A DNA stretch of 64,000 nucleotides from Oxalobacteraceae bacterium OTU3CAMAD1. GTDB taxonomy: Bacteria; Pseudomonadota; Gammaproteobacteria; Burkholderiales; Burkholderiaceae_D. The DNA lies in contig CP099650.1 in the NCBI GenBank assembly GCA_024123915.1, positions 5,828,001 through 5,892,000 of the forward strand, written 5' to 3'. Position numbers and translations under genes: made by a program. Below are positions 1 through 7,851 of this stretch, piece by piece (the stretch's first letter is position 1; the number at the start of each line of letters is the position of its first letter). The notes below the pieces were generated by a model, which made no database searches, was not told where the DNA came from, and saw nothing but the letters and a program-made list of their open reading frames with translations.

Positions 1-548
1 TCGGCCTTCATGTGTTCCGCGTCGATACCGAAGCCGAACGAATGATGCTGGTTCAGCTTGAACGACACCGATGGATTGAGCGTGATCGCCTCCACCAGCA
101 CGTCGGTCAGCGCGTAGCGGCCGTTCCAGGTGCTGCCGTAGTCCAGCTTGGCGCCATACGGCACGAACAGGCCCAGGCCGACGGTCCACTGATCGTTCAG
201 CTTCTTGGTCGCGTACAGCGACGGCGCGGCCACCGCGTCCGGCGCGTAGCCGGACGCCTGGGTGCCGCCGGTGCGCGACCCGGTGAAGCGGGTCGAGCCG
301 GTGTCGGTATAGGTCGAATGCGGCACCACGACGGTGGCGCCGGCGCTGATCTGCGTGCCTTCCAGGCGCGACATGCCGGCCGGGTTGTAGAAGATAGTCG
401 AAGCGTCGTTGGCTTCGGCGCCGCTGGCGTCGGCGGTGCCTTGGGCGGCCACGCTCTGCGAACCGAAACGGTAGCCGGAAGCGCTGGCGCCGGTGGTCAC
501 CAGGCTCAGGGCGGCGGCGATAATCAGGGGAAGATGCTTGCGTTGCAT
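1..548 (-). CDS. FadL-family outer membrane transport protein (partial)
   Basis: The gene runs off the left edge of the window, so only about 182 N-terminal residues are present. It starts MQRKHLPLIIAAALSLV and has a typical Sec signal peptide ending near GASAS. The mature part begins with GYRFGSQSVAAQGTADASGAE and contains FYNPAGMSRLEG, the NPAG-type N-terminal signature of FadL/OMPP1/TodX porins, which import long-chain fatty acids or aromatic hydrocarbons across the outer membrane. Later segments (LYATKKLNDQWTVGLGLFVPYG, SFKLNQHHSFGFGIDAEHMKA) fit beta-strands of this family. The substrate cannot be told from the fragment. It lies downstream of the RND pump on the same strand but is separated from it by a terminator and a repeat cluster, so it is probably transcribed on its own. 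Confidence 0.85.
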   Translation of the reverse strand, partial: MQRKHLPLIIAAALSLVTTGASASGYRFGSQSVAAQGTADASGAEANDASTIFYNPAGMSRLEGTQISAGATVVVPHSTYTDTGSTRFTGSRTGGTQASGYAPDAVAAPSLYATKKLNDQWTVGLGLFVPYGAKLDYGSTWNGRYALTDVLVEAITLNPSVSFKLNQHHSFGFGIDAEHMKA

Positions 549-691
549 GGTGGAGTCTCTCATTGTAGTCGGCGACTTTGCGCCAGGTTTTTTCTGGTCC
601 GACAGCAAATCAAACCGATGAGGCCGGATTTGGTGCTGGAAGGCCAGCAGCTTACTACATTAATAAACTTTACCGAAAGGCCTGTTCCTAG

Positions 692-733
692 AGTGCAAGC
701 ACTAAATTTCACCTTGAAACCGAGCACTTGCTC
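692..733. promoter_or_regulatory. Paired palindromes upstream of the FadL-type gene
   Basis: Two short perfect dyads lie about 30 bp apart in the region that should hold the promoter of the FadL-type gene: AGTGCAAGCACT at 692-703 and GAGCACTTGCTC at 722-733. Their half-sites are related (AGTGC, GAGCA). They could be operators for a dimeric repressor of the porin gene; this is inference, with no regulator identified. Confidence 0.3.
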
Positions 734-747
734 TGCATCCCAGACGT

Positions 748-773
748 AAAAAAAGGGCCAAAAGCCCTTTTTT
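748..773. terminator. Bidirectional Rho-independent terminator
   Basis: The stem AAAAAAGGGC / GCCCTTTTTT (749-758 with 764-773) has a 5-nt loop, with an A-run on one side and a T-run on the other. It ends the RND operon arriving on the minus strand and insulates the FadL-type gene. Confidence 0.75.
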
Positions 774-781
774 CAACCCCG

Positions 782-915
782 GGGGTCAGGTCCGACATTC
801 GGACACGAACTGGTCCGCAAGCTGCCTTTACGGCAGGGCCCGTGTCCGAATGTCGGACCTGACCCCGCTGGTTAAAGGCCGAGGCCGTGTCCGAATGTCG
901 GACCTGACCCCGCTG
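782..915. repeat. Family C palindromic repeat cluster (three copies)
   Basis: There are three copies of a 26-bp unit: one inverted (782-807) and two direct (841-866, 886-911). The direct copies share a further GCTG at their 3' end. Each unit contains the small palindrome GTCCGA-ATG-TCGGAC followed by CTGACCCC. The first two copies face each other and could form a 26-bp hairpin with a 33-nt loop. The third ends 2 bp before the stop codon of the RND pump gene (918-920). No transposase is nearby; the pattern is REP/BIME-like. Confidence 0.8.
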
Positions 916-917
916 TT

Positions 918-3900
918 TTATTGCGGATCGAAGGCGCTCTTGTTGAGCGATACTGTCGGCGCGACGATGGCTGGCGTGCCGCCGCCGCTCTTGCCCGTGA
1001 CCTTGCGGACAACCCACATCAGCGAGCGGTAGACGTAGCGGATGAACGTCAGGAACAACAGCACTTCGATCGCCGTCAGAACGAACGCGACCGCCGTGCC
1101 CCAGGCGCCGAAGCGGCCGGTCCAGTGATTCACCCGGCGGTTGTACTTGATCGCCAGGTTGTCCTTGTTGATCTCGATGCTGTCGTAGAAGGTCGGTACC
1201 ATCAGCAACGTCAGCACGGTCGAGGTGATCGTGCCGCCGATGATGGCGATCGCCATCGGACGATAAAACTCGCCACCCTCGCCCAACGCCAGCGCGACCG
1301 GGAACATGCCGGCGATCAGCGCGAACGTCGTCATCAGGATCGGACGCAGACGCATGCGGCCGGCGTACATCAGCGCGTCCTCGCGGCTGTAGCCCTCCTC
1401 CTCGCGCTTGCGGGCGGCGTCGAGCAGCAGGATGGCGTTCTTCGCCACCAAGCCCATCAGCATGATCACCCCGATCAAACTCATCAGGTTAATCGTGCCC
1501 TTGGTCATCAGCAGGCCCAGCACCACGCCGATCAACGACAGCGGCAGCGACAGCATCACCGCGATCGGCGCCGTGAACGAACCGAACTGCATCACCAGGA
1601 TCAGGTACATCAAACCGATACCGGCCAGCAGCGAGATCATCATCTGGCTGAACACTTCGTTCATGTCCTTGCCGGCGCCGCCCAGCGACAGACCGTAGCC
1701 CGGCGGGAAGTCGATTTCCTTGGCCAGTTTCATGGCGTCGTTGGTCACCTCGCCGGGCGAACGGCCCTGGGCGTTGGCGCTCACCGAGATGATGCGCTTG
1801 CCATCCTTGTGCTTGATGGTGGACGGTCCCTTGCCCATCGTCACGCTGGCGATCTGGTCGAGCGGCACCATTTGGTTGGTGCCGGCCACGCCGATCGGCA
1901 GGCGCTCGATGTTTTCGGCGCTGGTGCGGTCCTCCGGCGCCAGGCGCACGGCAACGTCGCGCGATTCGCCGGTCGGGTCGACCCAGTCGCCCACCTCGAT
2001 ACCGGCGAAGGCCACGCGCAGCGCCTGGGCGGCGTCGCCGGCGGCGATGCCCATCGAGTTCGCCAAGCCCCGGTTCAGCTCGATCTGCAGTTCGTCCTTG
2101 GGGTCCTGCTCGGACAGGCTGACGTCGACCGCGCCCGGCACCTTGCGCAGGCGGTCCATATAGGCGTTGGTGATTTCCATCAGCTTGCGCGAATCGGCGC
2201 CGGTGAACTGGATCTCGACCGGCTTGGCGGCGTTGTTGCTCAGGTCTTCCAGCACCGTGTATTCGGCGCCGACCAGCCCGGCCAGCTTCTCGCGCAATTC
2301 CTTGGCGATCTCGATGGCCGAACGCTTGCGCTCGGTCTTTTTGCCGATGTCGACATAGATGCGTCCACCGGTCGGGTTGACGTAGGCGTTGGTCTGCTTG
2401 GTTTCCTTGATGGTGAAGGCGATCTTGGCGGCGCGGTCCAGTTTCAGGCGCGAGTATTCCAGACTGGCCGACGACGGCGCCCGCACGTCGATGGCGATGG
2501 TGCCGAAGTCCGACGCCGGCAGGAAGCTGAAGCCGCCCAGCTTGGCTTGCAGGCCCAGCGCGGCCACGAAGGTCAGCACCGCCAGTATGGCCATCGCTTT
2601 GCGGTGGTGCAATGCCCAGGCGATGACGTTGCCATAACGGTCGGCCTGATGGTCGAACCAGTTATTGAAGCGTTCGAGCACCTTGCCCAGGCCCTTGCGC
2701 GGCGCCGTGTGGTGATCCGGCGGGTCGCCCCAGAAGGCCGACAGCATCGGGTCCAGGGTGAACGAGATCAGCAGCGAGACAGCGACCGAGCACGTCACTG
2801 TCAAGGCGAACGGACGGAACCACTCGCCGGTGATGCCCGGCATGAAGGCCACCGGAATGAACACGGCCATGATGGAGAAGGTCGTGGCGGCCACGGCCAT
2901 GCCGATCTCGGCCGTGCCGTTGAGCGCGGCGGTGCGGCGGTCGGCGCCCATCTGCATGTGGCGCACGATGTTTTCCCGCACCACGATGGCGTCGTCGATC
3001 AGCACGCCGATCGCCAGCGACAGACCCAGCAGTGTCATGAAGTTCAGGGTGAAGCCGCACAGCCAGACGCCGATGAAGGCGGCGATCACCGAAGTGGGCA
3101 GGCTGAGCGCGGTGATCATCGTCGAACGCCACGAATTCAAAAACGCGTAGACCACGAAAATGGTCAGGCCGGCGCCGAACACCAGCGCCTCGATCACGTT
3201 GTTCAGGCTGTTCTCGGCGTCCTCGCCGCCATCCTCGGTCACTTCCAGCGTGGCGCCGGATGGCAATTCCTTGCGCATCTCCTCGACCATCTCGCGCACC
3301 TTGTGCGCCACCGTCACGGTCGACGCGTCCTTGGAGCGGGTGATCGAGATGCCGACGTTCGGTTTGCCCGAGCGCACGCTGAGCGAGCTCATCTCAGCGA
3401 AACCGTCCTCGATCGTCGCCACTTGCGCCAGGCGCACCAGCTCGTTGCCGTTGCGCTTGACCACCACTTGCTGGAAGTCCTCGGGACGCTCGATGCGGCC
3501 GACCAGGCGGATGCTCTTCTCGTCGAGGTCGCCCTTGACCTTGCCGACCGGCGCGTTGGTGTTCTGGTTGCGCAAGGCGTTGACGACCTCGCCCACGGAG
3601 ACGTTGTATTCCCGCAGCTTCTCGGCCTTGAGCAGCACGCTCAGCTCGCGCTTGAGCGAACCGTCGATGTTGACCGACGCTACGCCGTCGATGCCGCGGA
3701 AGCGGTCGGCCAGCTTGTCCTCGGCCAGGCGCGAGATGACGGCGTGGCTTTGCACGCTCGACGACAGCGCCAGTTGCATGACCGGCTGGGCGGAGGTGTC
3801 GATGCGTTGCAGAATCGGCTCGCGCATCTCGATCGGCAGCTTGTAGCGTACCGACGCGATCGAATTGCGGATCTCGTCGGAGGCCTCGATCAGGTTCTTG

Positions 3901-4193
3901 CTGAAGGCGAACTTGATGAACACCCGCGCCTGGCCTTCGGACGCGGTCGAATTAACCTCGGTCACGCCGGTGATCGACTGGAACGACTTTTCAAGCCGGT
4001 TGACGATCTCGCGCTCGACCGTCTCCGGCGACGCGCCCGGATACGGGATCATGACGACGATGAACGGCACTTCGACGTCAGGATTCTGGTTGACCCGCAA
4101 TTTGCTCAGGGCCATCAGGCCCAGGCACATCATGGCGACGATCAGGACGATGGTCGCGACCGGCCGTTTGATACTGAAATCGGATAAGAACAT
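918..4193 (-). CDS. RND efflux transporter permease subunit (HAE1/AcrB type)
   Basis: This is the inner-membrane pump of a tripartite efflux system; it exports hydrophobic or amphiphilic compounds using the proton gradient. The 1091-residue protein begins FLSDFSIKRPVATIVLIVAM, the canonical first helix. The proton-relay Asp pair is in GVLIDDAIVVREN and the conserved Lys is in GLVAKNAILLLDAA. Two large periplasmic regions each follow an N-terminal helix of their half, as in AcrB/MexB. The gene follows the adaptor gene by 12 bp, with the ribosome site AAGGA in between, so the two form an operon. The protein is about 40-70 residues longer than usual. After the normal last helix (LLMVPTFYDSIE) comes an extra segment with one more hydrophobic helix (AVAFVLTAIEVLLFLTFI) and a basic tail. 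No outer-membrane TolC-type gene is present here. Confidence 0.93.
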   Translation of the reverse strand: MFLSDFSIKRPVATIVLIVAMMCLGLMALSKLRVNQNPDVEVPFIVVMIPYPGASPETVEREIVNRLEKSFQSITGVTEVNSTASEGQARVFIKFAFSKNLIEASDEIRNSIASVRYKLPIEMREPILQRIDTSAQPVMQLALSSSVQSHAVISRLAEDKLADRFRGIDGVASVNIDGSLKRELSVLLKAEKLREYNVSVGEVVNALRNQNTNAPVGKVKGDLDEKSIRLVGRIERPEDFQQVVVKRNGNELVRLAQVATIEDGFAEMSSLSVRSGKPNVGISITRSKDASTVTVAHKVREMVEEMRKELPSGATLEVTEDGGEDAENSLNNVIEALVFGAGLTIFVVYAFLNSWRSTMITALSLPTSVIAAFIGVWLCGFTLNFMTLLGLSLAIGVLIDDAIVVRENIVRHMQMGADRRTAALNGTAEIGMAVAATTFSIMAVFIPVAFMPGITGEWFRPFALTVTCSVAVSLLISFTLDPMLSAFWGDPPDHHTAPRKGLGKVLERFNNWFDHQADRYGNVIAWALHHRKAMAILAVLTFVAALGLQAKLGGFSFLPASDFGTIAIDVRAPSSASLEYSRLKLDRAAKIAFTIKETKQTNAYVNPTGGRIYVDIGKKTERKRSAIEIAKELREKLAGLVGAEYTVLEDLSNNAAKPVEIQFTGADSRKLMEITNAYMDRLRKVPGAVDVSLSEQDPKDELQIELNRGLANSMGIAAGDAAQALRVAFAGIEVGDWVDPTGESRDVAVRLAPEDRTSAENIERLPIGVAGTNQMVPLDQIASVTMGKGPSTIKHKDGKRIISVSANAQGRSPGEVTNDAMKLAKEIDFPPGYGLSLGGAGKDMNEVFSQMMISLLAGIGLMYLILVMQFGSFTAPIAVMLSLPLSLIGVVLGLLMTKGTINLMSLIGVIMLMGLVAKNAILLLDAARKREEEGYSREDALMYAGRMRLRPILMTTFALIAGMFPVALALGEGGEFYRPMAIAIIGGTITSTVLTLLMVPTFYDSIEINKDNLAIKYNRRVNHWTGRFGAWGTAVAFVLTAIEVLLFLTFIRYVYRSLMWVVRKVTGKSGGGTPAIVAPTVSLNKSAFDPQ

Positions 4194-4205
4194 GGCGGTG
4201 ATTCC

Positions 4206-5405
4206 TTATTTTTCTACCGCGGTGGAGGCCGAGGCCGACGCGGTGGCCGAAGACACCGGCTTCGGCGCGCTGAGCACAACCTTTTGGCCGTCCTTGAAGC
4301 CCGAGCCGGGCACGCGCACGATGGTGTCGCCGGCGGCCAGGCCGGACAGCACCTGCCAGCGGCCGCTGCGCTCGTCGCGCGCCCCGATGGTCAGCGGCAC
4401 CTTGTTGACGGTGCCGCCCTTGACGCGCCACACATAATTGTTGTCGCCGGCCTGCACCAGCGCCGACGGCGGCACCATCAGCGACGACGACGATTTCGAC
4501 TCGACCCGGCCTTCGGCGTACAGGCCGGCCACCCTCGGCTGGGCCGATTCGGCGAACTCGACCAGCACCTCGACCTGGCGGGTAACGGCGTTGGCGGCAG
4601 GATCGACCCGCTTGATCTTGCCGGTGAAGTTCTGGCCAGGATAGCCGTTGACGCGGAACAGCACCGGCTGGCCCACCTTGACCTCGCCGATCTTGTCGGC
4701 CGACACCAGGCCCTCGAAGCGCATGCTCGCCGGATCGATCACCTTGATCAGCTCTTTGCCGACCTGGGCGGTGTCGCCGTTGGAGACCTTGCGCTCGCTG
4801 ACGATGCCGTCGAACGGCGCGCGCACGGTGGTGCGGCTCAGTTGCTGGCGCGCCGCCACCAGACGCGAACGGGCCGCCGACAGGTCGCTCAGGGCGTTGT
4901 TGCGGCGGATTTCGGCGTCTTCCAGCGCCTGCGTCGAGACCATGCCGGAGGCGCGCAGGGTCGTGTTACGTTCGTGCATGCGCTCGGCCTGGGCCAGCGA
5001 TTGCTGGGCCGCGCGCGAGGCTTCCTCGGCCGAGGTCAGGCTGTCGCGGATCGAGGTCTCGTCCAGGCGCACCAGCACGTCGCCCTTTTTGACGGCCTCG
5101 CCGTTTTCCTTGAGTACTTGAATTACGACGGCGCTGACTTCGGCGCGCAGGTCGGCGCGGCGCTCGGGCTGGATCGAACCCGTGATCACCGGGCCGGACG
5201 CGAGCGAGTTCGATTCGACAGCGAGGATGTCCTCCTGCGCCATTTGCAACACCACCTCCGGTTCTTTCTTGGCATCCTTGTCGCCCTTGCCGTCCGCCTT
5301 GGCGGTGGCCGAGGCTGCCGCCCCTTTCTCGGGCTCCTTGGCAGACTTGCCGCATGCAACCAAGGCTGCAGCGACGGCGAGAGCGAGTAGGGTTTTGCGC
5401 AACAT
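4206..5405 (-). CDS. RND efflux periplasmic adaptor (membrane fusion) lipoprotein
   Basis: This 399-residue membrane-fusion protein couples the RND pump encoded just downstream to an outer-membrane channel. The N-terminus MLRKTLLALAVAAALVACGK carries a lipobox (LVAC), so the protein should be lipid-anchored in the periplasm. A charged, Ala/Lys-rich linker (residues about 20-50) precedes the lipoyl/barrel-sandwich half (RADLRAEVSAVVIQVLKENG, paired with TVRAPFDGIVSERKVSNGD). Between these lies a coiled-coil hairpin (SAEEASRAAQQSLAQAERMHE). The C-terminal beta-barrel and membrane-proximal parts contain VPPSALVQAGDNNYVWRV. The Ala/Ser-rich tail is low complexity. The start is supported by GGAGAAC just upstream. 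It is first in the operon with the RND gene. Confidence 0.93.
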   Translation of the reverse strand: MLRKTLLALAVAAALVACGKSAKEPEKGAAASATAKADGKGDKDAKKEPEVVLQMAQEDILAVESNSLASGPVITGSIQPERRADLRAEVSAVVIQVLKENGEAVKKGDVLVRLDETSIRDSLTSAEEASRAAQQSLAQAERMHERNTTLRASGMVSTQALEDAEIRRNNALSDLSAARSRLVAARQQLSRTTVRAPFDGIVSERKVSNGDTAQVGKELIKVIDPASMRFEGLVSADKIGEVKVGQPVLFRVNGYPGQNFTGKIKRVDPAANAVTRQVEVLVEFAESAQPRVAGLYAEGRVESKSSSSLMVPPSALVQAGDNNYVWRVKGGTVNKVPLTIGARDERSGRWQVLSGLAAGDTIVRVPGSGFKDGQKVVLSAPKPVSSATASASASTAVEK

Positions 5406-5608
5406 AAAGTTCTCCGAGATAGTGGACGTGGTGCTATTAGTATTTTAGCCAGACTACAGCGCGCAGAGTATCCCCGAGTGGCTCCCGGAGGTCAATCAAC
5501 GTGCGACGGACGGTAGAATTTGTGGCTGAAATGCCAAATTGGAGGATGAACGGTAAAGGTGAAGGGAATTACGTCGGTGGATTGAGCCTGGCGGCAACCC
5601 CGTGAGGC

Positions 5609-5635
5609 GGGGTCGTACCCGACGGGTACGACCCC
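5609..5635. repeat. Family A palindromic repeat, copy 1
   Basis: Perfect 12-bp arms GGGGTCGTACCC / GGGTACGACCCC surround a 3-nt loop. Flanking sequence (AACCCCGTGAGGC before, CCGTGCGGGTT after) matches the outer arms of other copies. The repeat lies between the DUF212 gene and the efflux adaptor gene. The rest of 5406-5684 shows no gene. Confidence 0.85.
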
Positions 5636-5684
5636 TGTGCGCCGCCGTGCGGGTTGAACGGTGCCGGCGGCGCTGCGGCCAAAA

Positions 5685-6128
5685 TCAACCGCGGCCGAAA
5701 ATGGCGTGGATGGCGTGCGCGATCGCGATCCCGGTGCACAGGCCGCCGATGATCTCGACCACCGTGTGGCCCATGCGTTCGCGCAGCCAGGTGTGGCCGG
5801 CGGGCACGGCGGCTGGCCGGCTTTCCGCCGACGCCAGCCTGTTAATAGCGGCGGCCTGCTTGCCGACGTGCTGGCGCAAGCTGTTGGCGTCGATGACGAC
5901 GATGAAGCACAAGGCCACGGCAACCCCGAACGCCGGATGCCCGATGCCCTCGCGCAGCGCGATCAGGGTCGCCATGCTGGACACCACCGCGCTGTGGTTG
6001 CTCGGAAAGCCGCCGTTGCCGACCAGATTGAAGGCCCATTTGCGCGCCTTGGCGCTATTAATAAGAAACTTGATCGGGCCGACGGTGACCCAGGTGATCA
6101 GGGGCGTGACGAGGTAAGCGATGTCCAT
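5685..6128 (-). CDS. DUF212 / divergent PAP2 family membrane protein (YuiD-like)
   Basis: This 147-residue integral membrane protein belongs to the DUF212 family, which is distantly related to PAP2 acid phosphatases and vanadium haloperoxidases. Family hallmarks are visible: GGFPSNHSAVVSSMATLIALREG (the SNHS phosphatase-like motif), VIDANSLRQHVGKQA, and a C-terminal GHTVVEIIGGLCTGI corresponding to the second conserved His segment. Hydrophobic stretches near the N-terminus, in the middle (GVAVALCFIVVID) and at the end fit three or four helices. A start at 6128 (MDIAYLVTPL) is chosen over 6158 because AAGGAAT lies just upstream of it. Substrate and role are unknown for this family. Confidence 0.85.
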   Translation of the reverse strand: MDIAYLVTPLITWVTVGPIKFLINSAKARKWAFNLVGNGGFPSNHSAVVSSMATLIALREGIGHPAFGVAVALCFIVVIDANSLRQHVGKQAAAINRLASAESRPAAVPAGHTWLRERMGHTVVEIIGGLCTGIAIAHAIHAIFGRG

Positions 6129-6236
6129 CCGGAATTCCTTTGCATTTTTGTGGCGCAATTATCGCAGATGGGTTCACAGTGGCGGAAGCAAGTCAGCTAA
6201 AATTCAATACATCACATCATTTCCATAAAGACAATT

Positions 6237-7295
6237 ATGCGACATTTCGGCGTCTCCTTCATAGTCACCTTCATCCTCCTGGGCCTGGCCGGCTGGTGGG
6301 GCTTCAGCCACGGCGGCAGCTCCGGCCTGCTGCAAGCGTTGTGGATTTGCACAGTGCTGGGCATCATGGAAGTGTCGCTGTCGTTCGACAATGCCGTGGT
6401 CAACGCCTCCGTGCTGCGCCACTGGAACGAATTCTGGCGCAAGCTGTTCCTGACGGTCGGTATCCTGGTCGCGGTGTTCGGCATGCGGCTGGTGTTTCCG
6501 CTGCTGATCGTATCCATGGCCACCGGCCTGGGCTTGATGGACGTGTGGACCATGGCCACCAAGAATCCGGACGAATATTCCCGCTATCTGACCGGCGCGC
6601 ACGCCCAGGTGGCGGCCTTCGGCGGCGCTTTCCTGTTGCTGGTGTTCCTCAATTTCCTGTTCGACGAGGAAAAAGAGCTGCACTGGCTCGGCTGGATCGA
6701 GGCCAAGCTGGGCGAGCACGGCACCGAGAGCCTGGCCGTGCTGTTGGCCCTGGCGACGGTGTTCGGCTGCGTCTATCTGGTGCCGGAAACGGAGAAATTG
6801 AGCGTGCTGACCGCCGGCGTGGTCGGCGTGCTGGTGTATCTGGCGGTGGGCTGGATCAGCAGCCTGCTGGAGGAAGATCCGCCGGCCGAGGACGGCGACA
6901 CCACCGAGGCCGGCGTCGGCGCGGTCGTTTCGGCCGTGTCGCGCGGCAGCATCGGCGGCTTCCTGTATCTGGAGGTGCTGGACGCGTCGTTCAGCTTTGA
7001 CGGCGTGATCGGCGCGTTCGCCATCACCAAAGATGTCGTCATCATCATGTTGGGCCTGGCGATCGGCGCCATGTTCGTGCGCTCGCTGACGGTGTTCCTG
7101 GTGCACAAGGGCACACTGGACGAATATGTCTATCTGGAACACGGCGCGCACTATGCGATCGGTATTTTGGCACTGATCATGCTGGCCAGTGTCAAATACC
7201 ATATCCCGGAGTGGTTCACGGGCCTGTCCGGGGTGGCGTTCATCGCCGTATCGCTGTGGTCGTCAATACGTCACAAGCGACTGCACCCCGCATGA
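6237..7295 (+). CDS. DUF475 / TerC-like integral membrane protein
   Basis: This 352-residue polytopic membrane protein has about nine hydrophobic segments. The paired motifs MEVSLSFDNAVVNASVL (residues about 44-60) and ASFSFDGVIGAFAIT (about 248-262) are the internally repeated Asp-containing membrane signatures of the TerC superfamily (DUF475 branch), whose members are linked to tellurite resistance or metal-ion export. There is a charged cytosolic loop around EEDPPAEDGDTTEAG. It is transcribed divergently from the DUF212 gene, with 108 bp between them. No other ter genes are nearby, so a housekeeping metal-homeostasis role is more likely than tellurite resistance; this is inference. Confidence 0.85.
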   Translation: MRHFGVSFIVTFILLGLAGWWGFSHGGSSGLLQALWICTVLGIMEVSLSFDNAVVNASVLRHWNEFWRKLFLTVGILVAVFGMRLVFPLLIVSMATGLGLMDVWTMATKNPDEYSRYLTGAHAQVAAFGGAFLLLVFLNFLFDEEKELHWLGWIEAKLGEHGTESLAVLLALATVFGCVYLVPETEKLSVLTAGVVGVLVYLAVGWISSLLEEDPPAEDGDTTEAGVGAVVSAVSRGSIGGFLYLEVLDASFSFDGVIGAFAITKDVVIIMLGLAIGAMFVRSLTVFLVHKGTLDEYVYLEHGAHYAIGILALIMLASVKYHIPEWFTGLSGVAFIAVSLWSSIRHKRLHPA

Positions 7296-7344
7296 TAAGA
7301 TTGAAAACATTGCGGACTTACCTGGATATTCAACCGGCTTACTT

Positions 7345-7716
7345 ATGACAAAATCATCGCGTATCGTTCTGTATTTCATCGCCCTGGTGGCTGCCACCCT
7401 GCTGGTCTTCGTCGCCTATACCTGGGCGATGTTGCATATTTCCTATTCGGATGGCGAGCGCGCGGGCTACCTGCAAAAGTTCTCCACCCGTGGCTGGATC
7501 TGCAAGACCTGGGAAGGGGAGATTTTGCTGACCTCGATGCCGGGTGCGATACCGGAGAAGTTCGAGTTCAGCGTGCGCGATGAGAATGTGGCCAAGCAAT
7601 TGACCGACGCCACCGGCAAGCGCGTGATTTTGAGCTACTCGCAGCACAAGGGGGTGCCGACGCAGTGCTTCGGCGAGACGGAGTATTACATCACCAAAGT
7701 GCAAGTACAGCAATAA
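7345..7716 (+). CDS. Conserved hypothetical single-pass membrane protein
   Basis: A 123-residue protein with an N-terminal membrane anchor (IVLYFIALVAATLLVFVAYTW) followed by a soluble, presumably periplasmic domain. The first conserved block contains SYSDGERAGYLQKFSTRGW followed by CKTWEGE; the end is CFGETEYYITKVQVQ. I recognise the pattern YSDGERAG-x-QKFS-x2-GW-x-CKTWEGE as a small family widespread in Burkholderiales, but its function is unknown to me. The two cysteines (CKTWE and QCFGE) could form a disulfide. The start at 7345 (MTKSSR) is preferred because the 52-codon upstream extension overlaps the preceding gene and has no membrane or domain character. Confidence 0.75.
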   Translation: MTKSSRIVLYFIALVAATLLVFVAYTWAMLHISYSDGERAGYLQKFSTRGWICKTWEGEILLTSMPGAIPEKFEFSVRDENVAKQLTDATGKRVILSYSQHKGVPTQCFGETEYYITKVQVQQ

Positions 7717-7726
7717 CAGTTCTAAA

Positions 7727-7826
7727 ACACGTAGGGCGGATTAGCGAAGCGTAATCGGCCATTTATGCGCCGCCGACGGCGTAACCATGGCCGATTACGG
7801 CGTTCCGCCTAATCCGCCCTACGTGT
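7727..7826. repeat. Family B palindromic repeat, copy 1
   Basis: A 100-bp imperfect palindrome begins ACACGTAGGGCGGATTA and ends with its complement TAATCCGCCCTACGTGT. One arm contains GCGAAGCG and the other GGCGTTCCGCC, which gives the element a direction; this copy is inverted relative to the other three. It lies between two convergently transcribed genes. Confidence 0.88.
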
Positions 7827-7851
7827 CTCCCCGTATCGCCACTGTTCTGTA

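Noticed and set aside
782..911. Possible CRISPR array
   Set aside because: Only three units, one inverted, with unequal spacers and no cas genes; the internal palindrome fits a REP-like element.
921..4187. A 1088-residue open frame on the plus strand antisense to the RND gene
   Set aside because: It mirrors the pump gene codon for codon in a GC-rich genome, is rich in Arg/His/Gln/Asp with no domain, and the minus-strand frame is an unmistakable RND pump.
6237..7295. Tellurite-resistance island suggested by the TerC-like gene
   Set aside because: The protein is of the DUF475 branch and no terA/B/D/E/Z genes are nearby.
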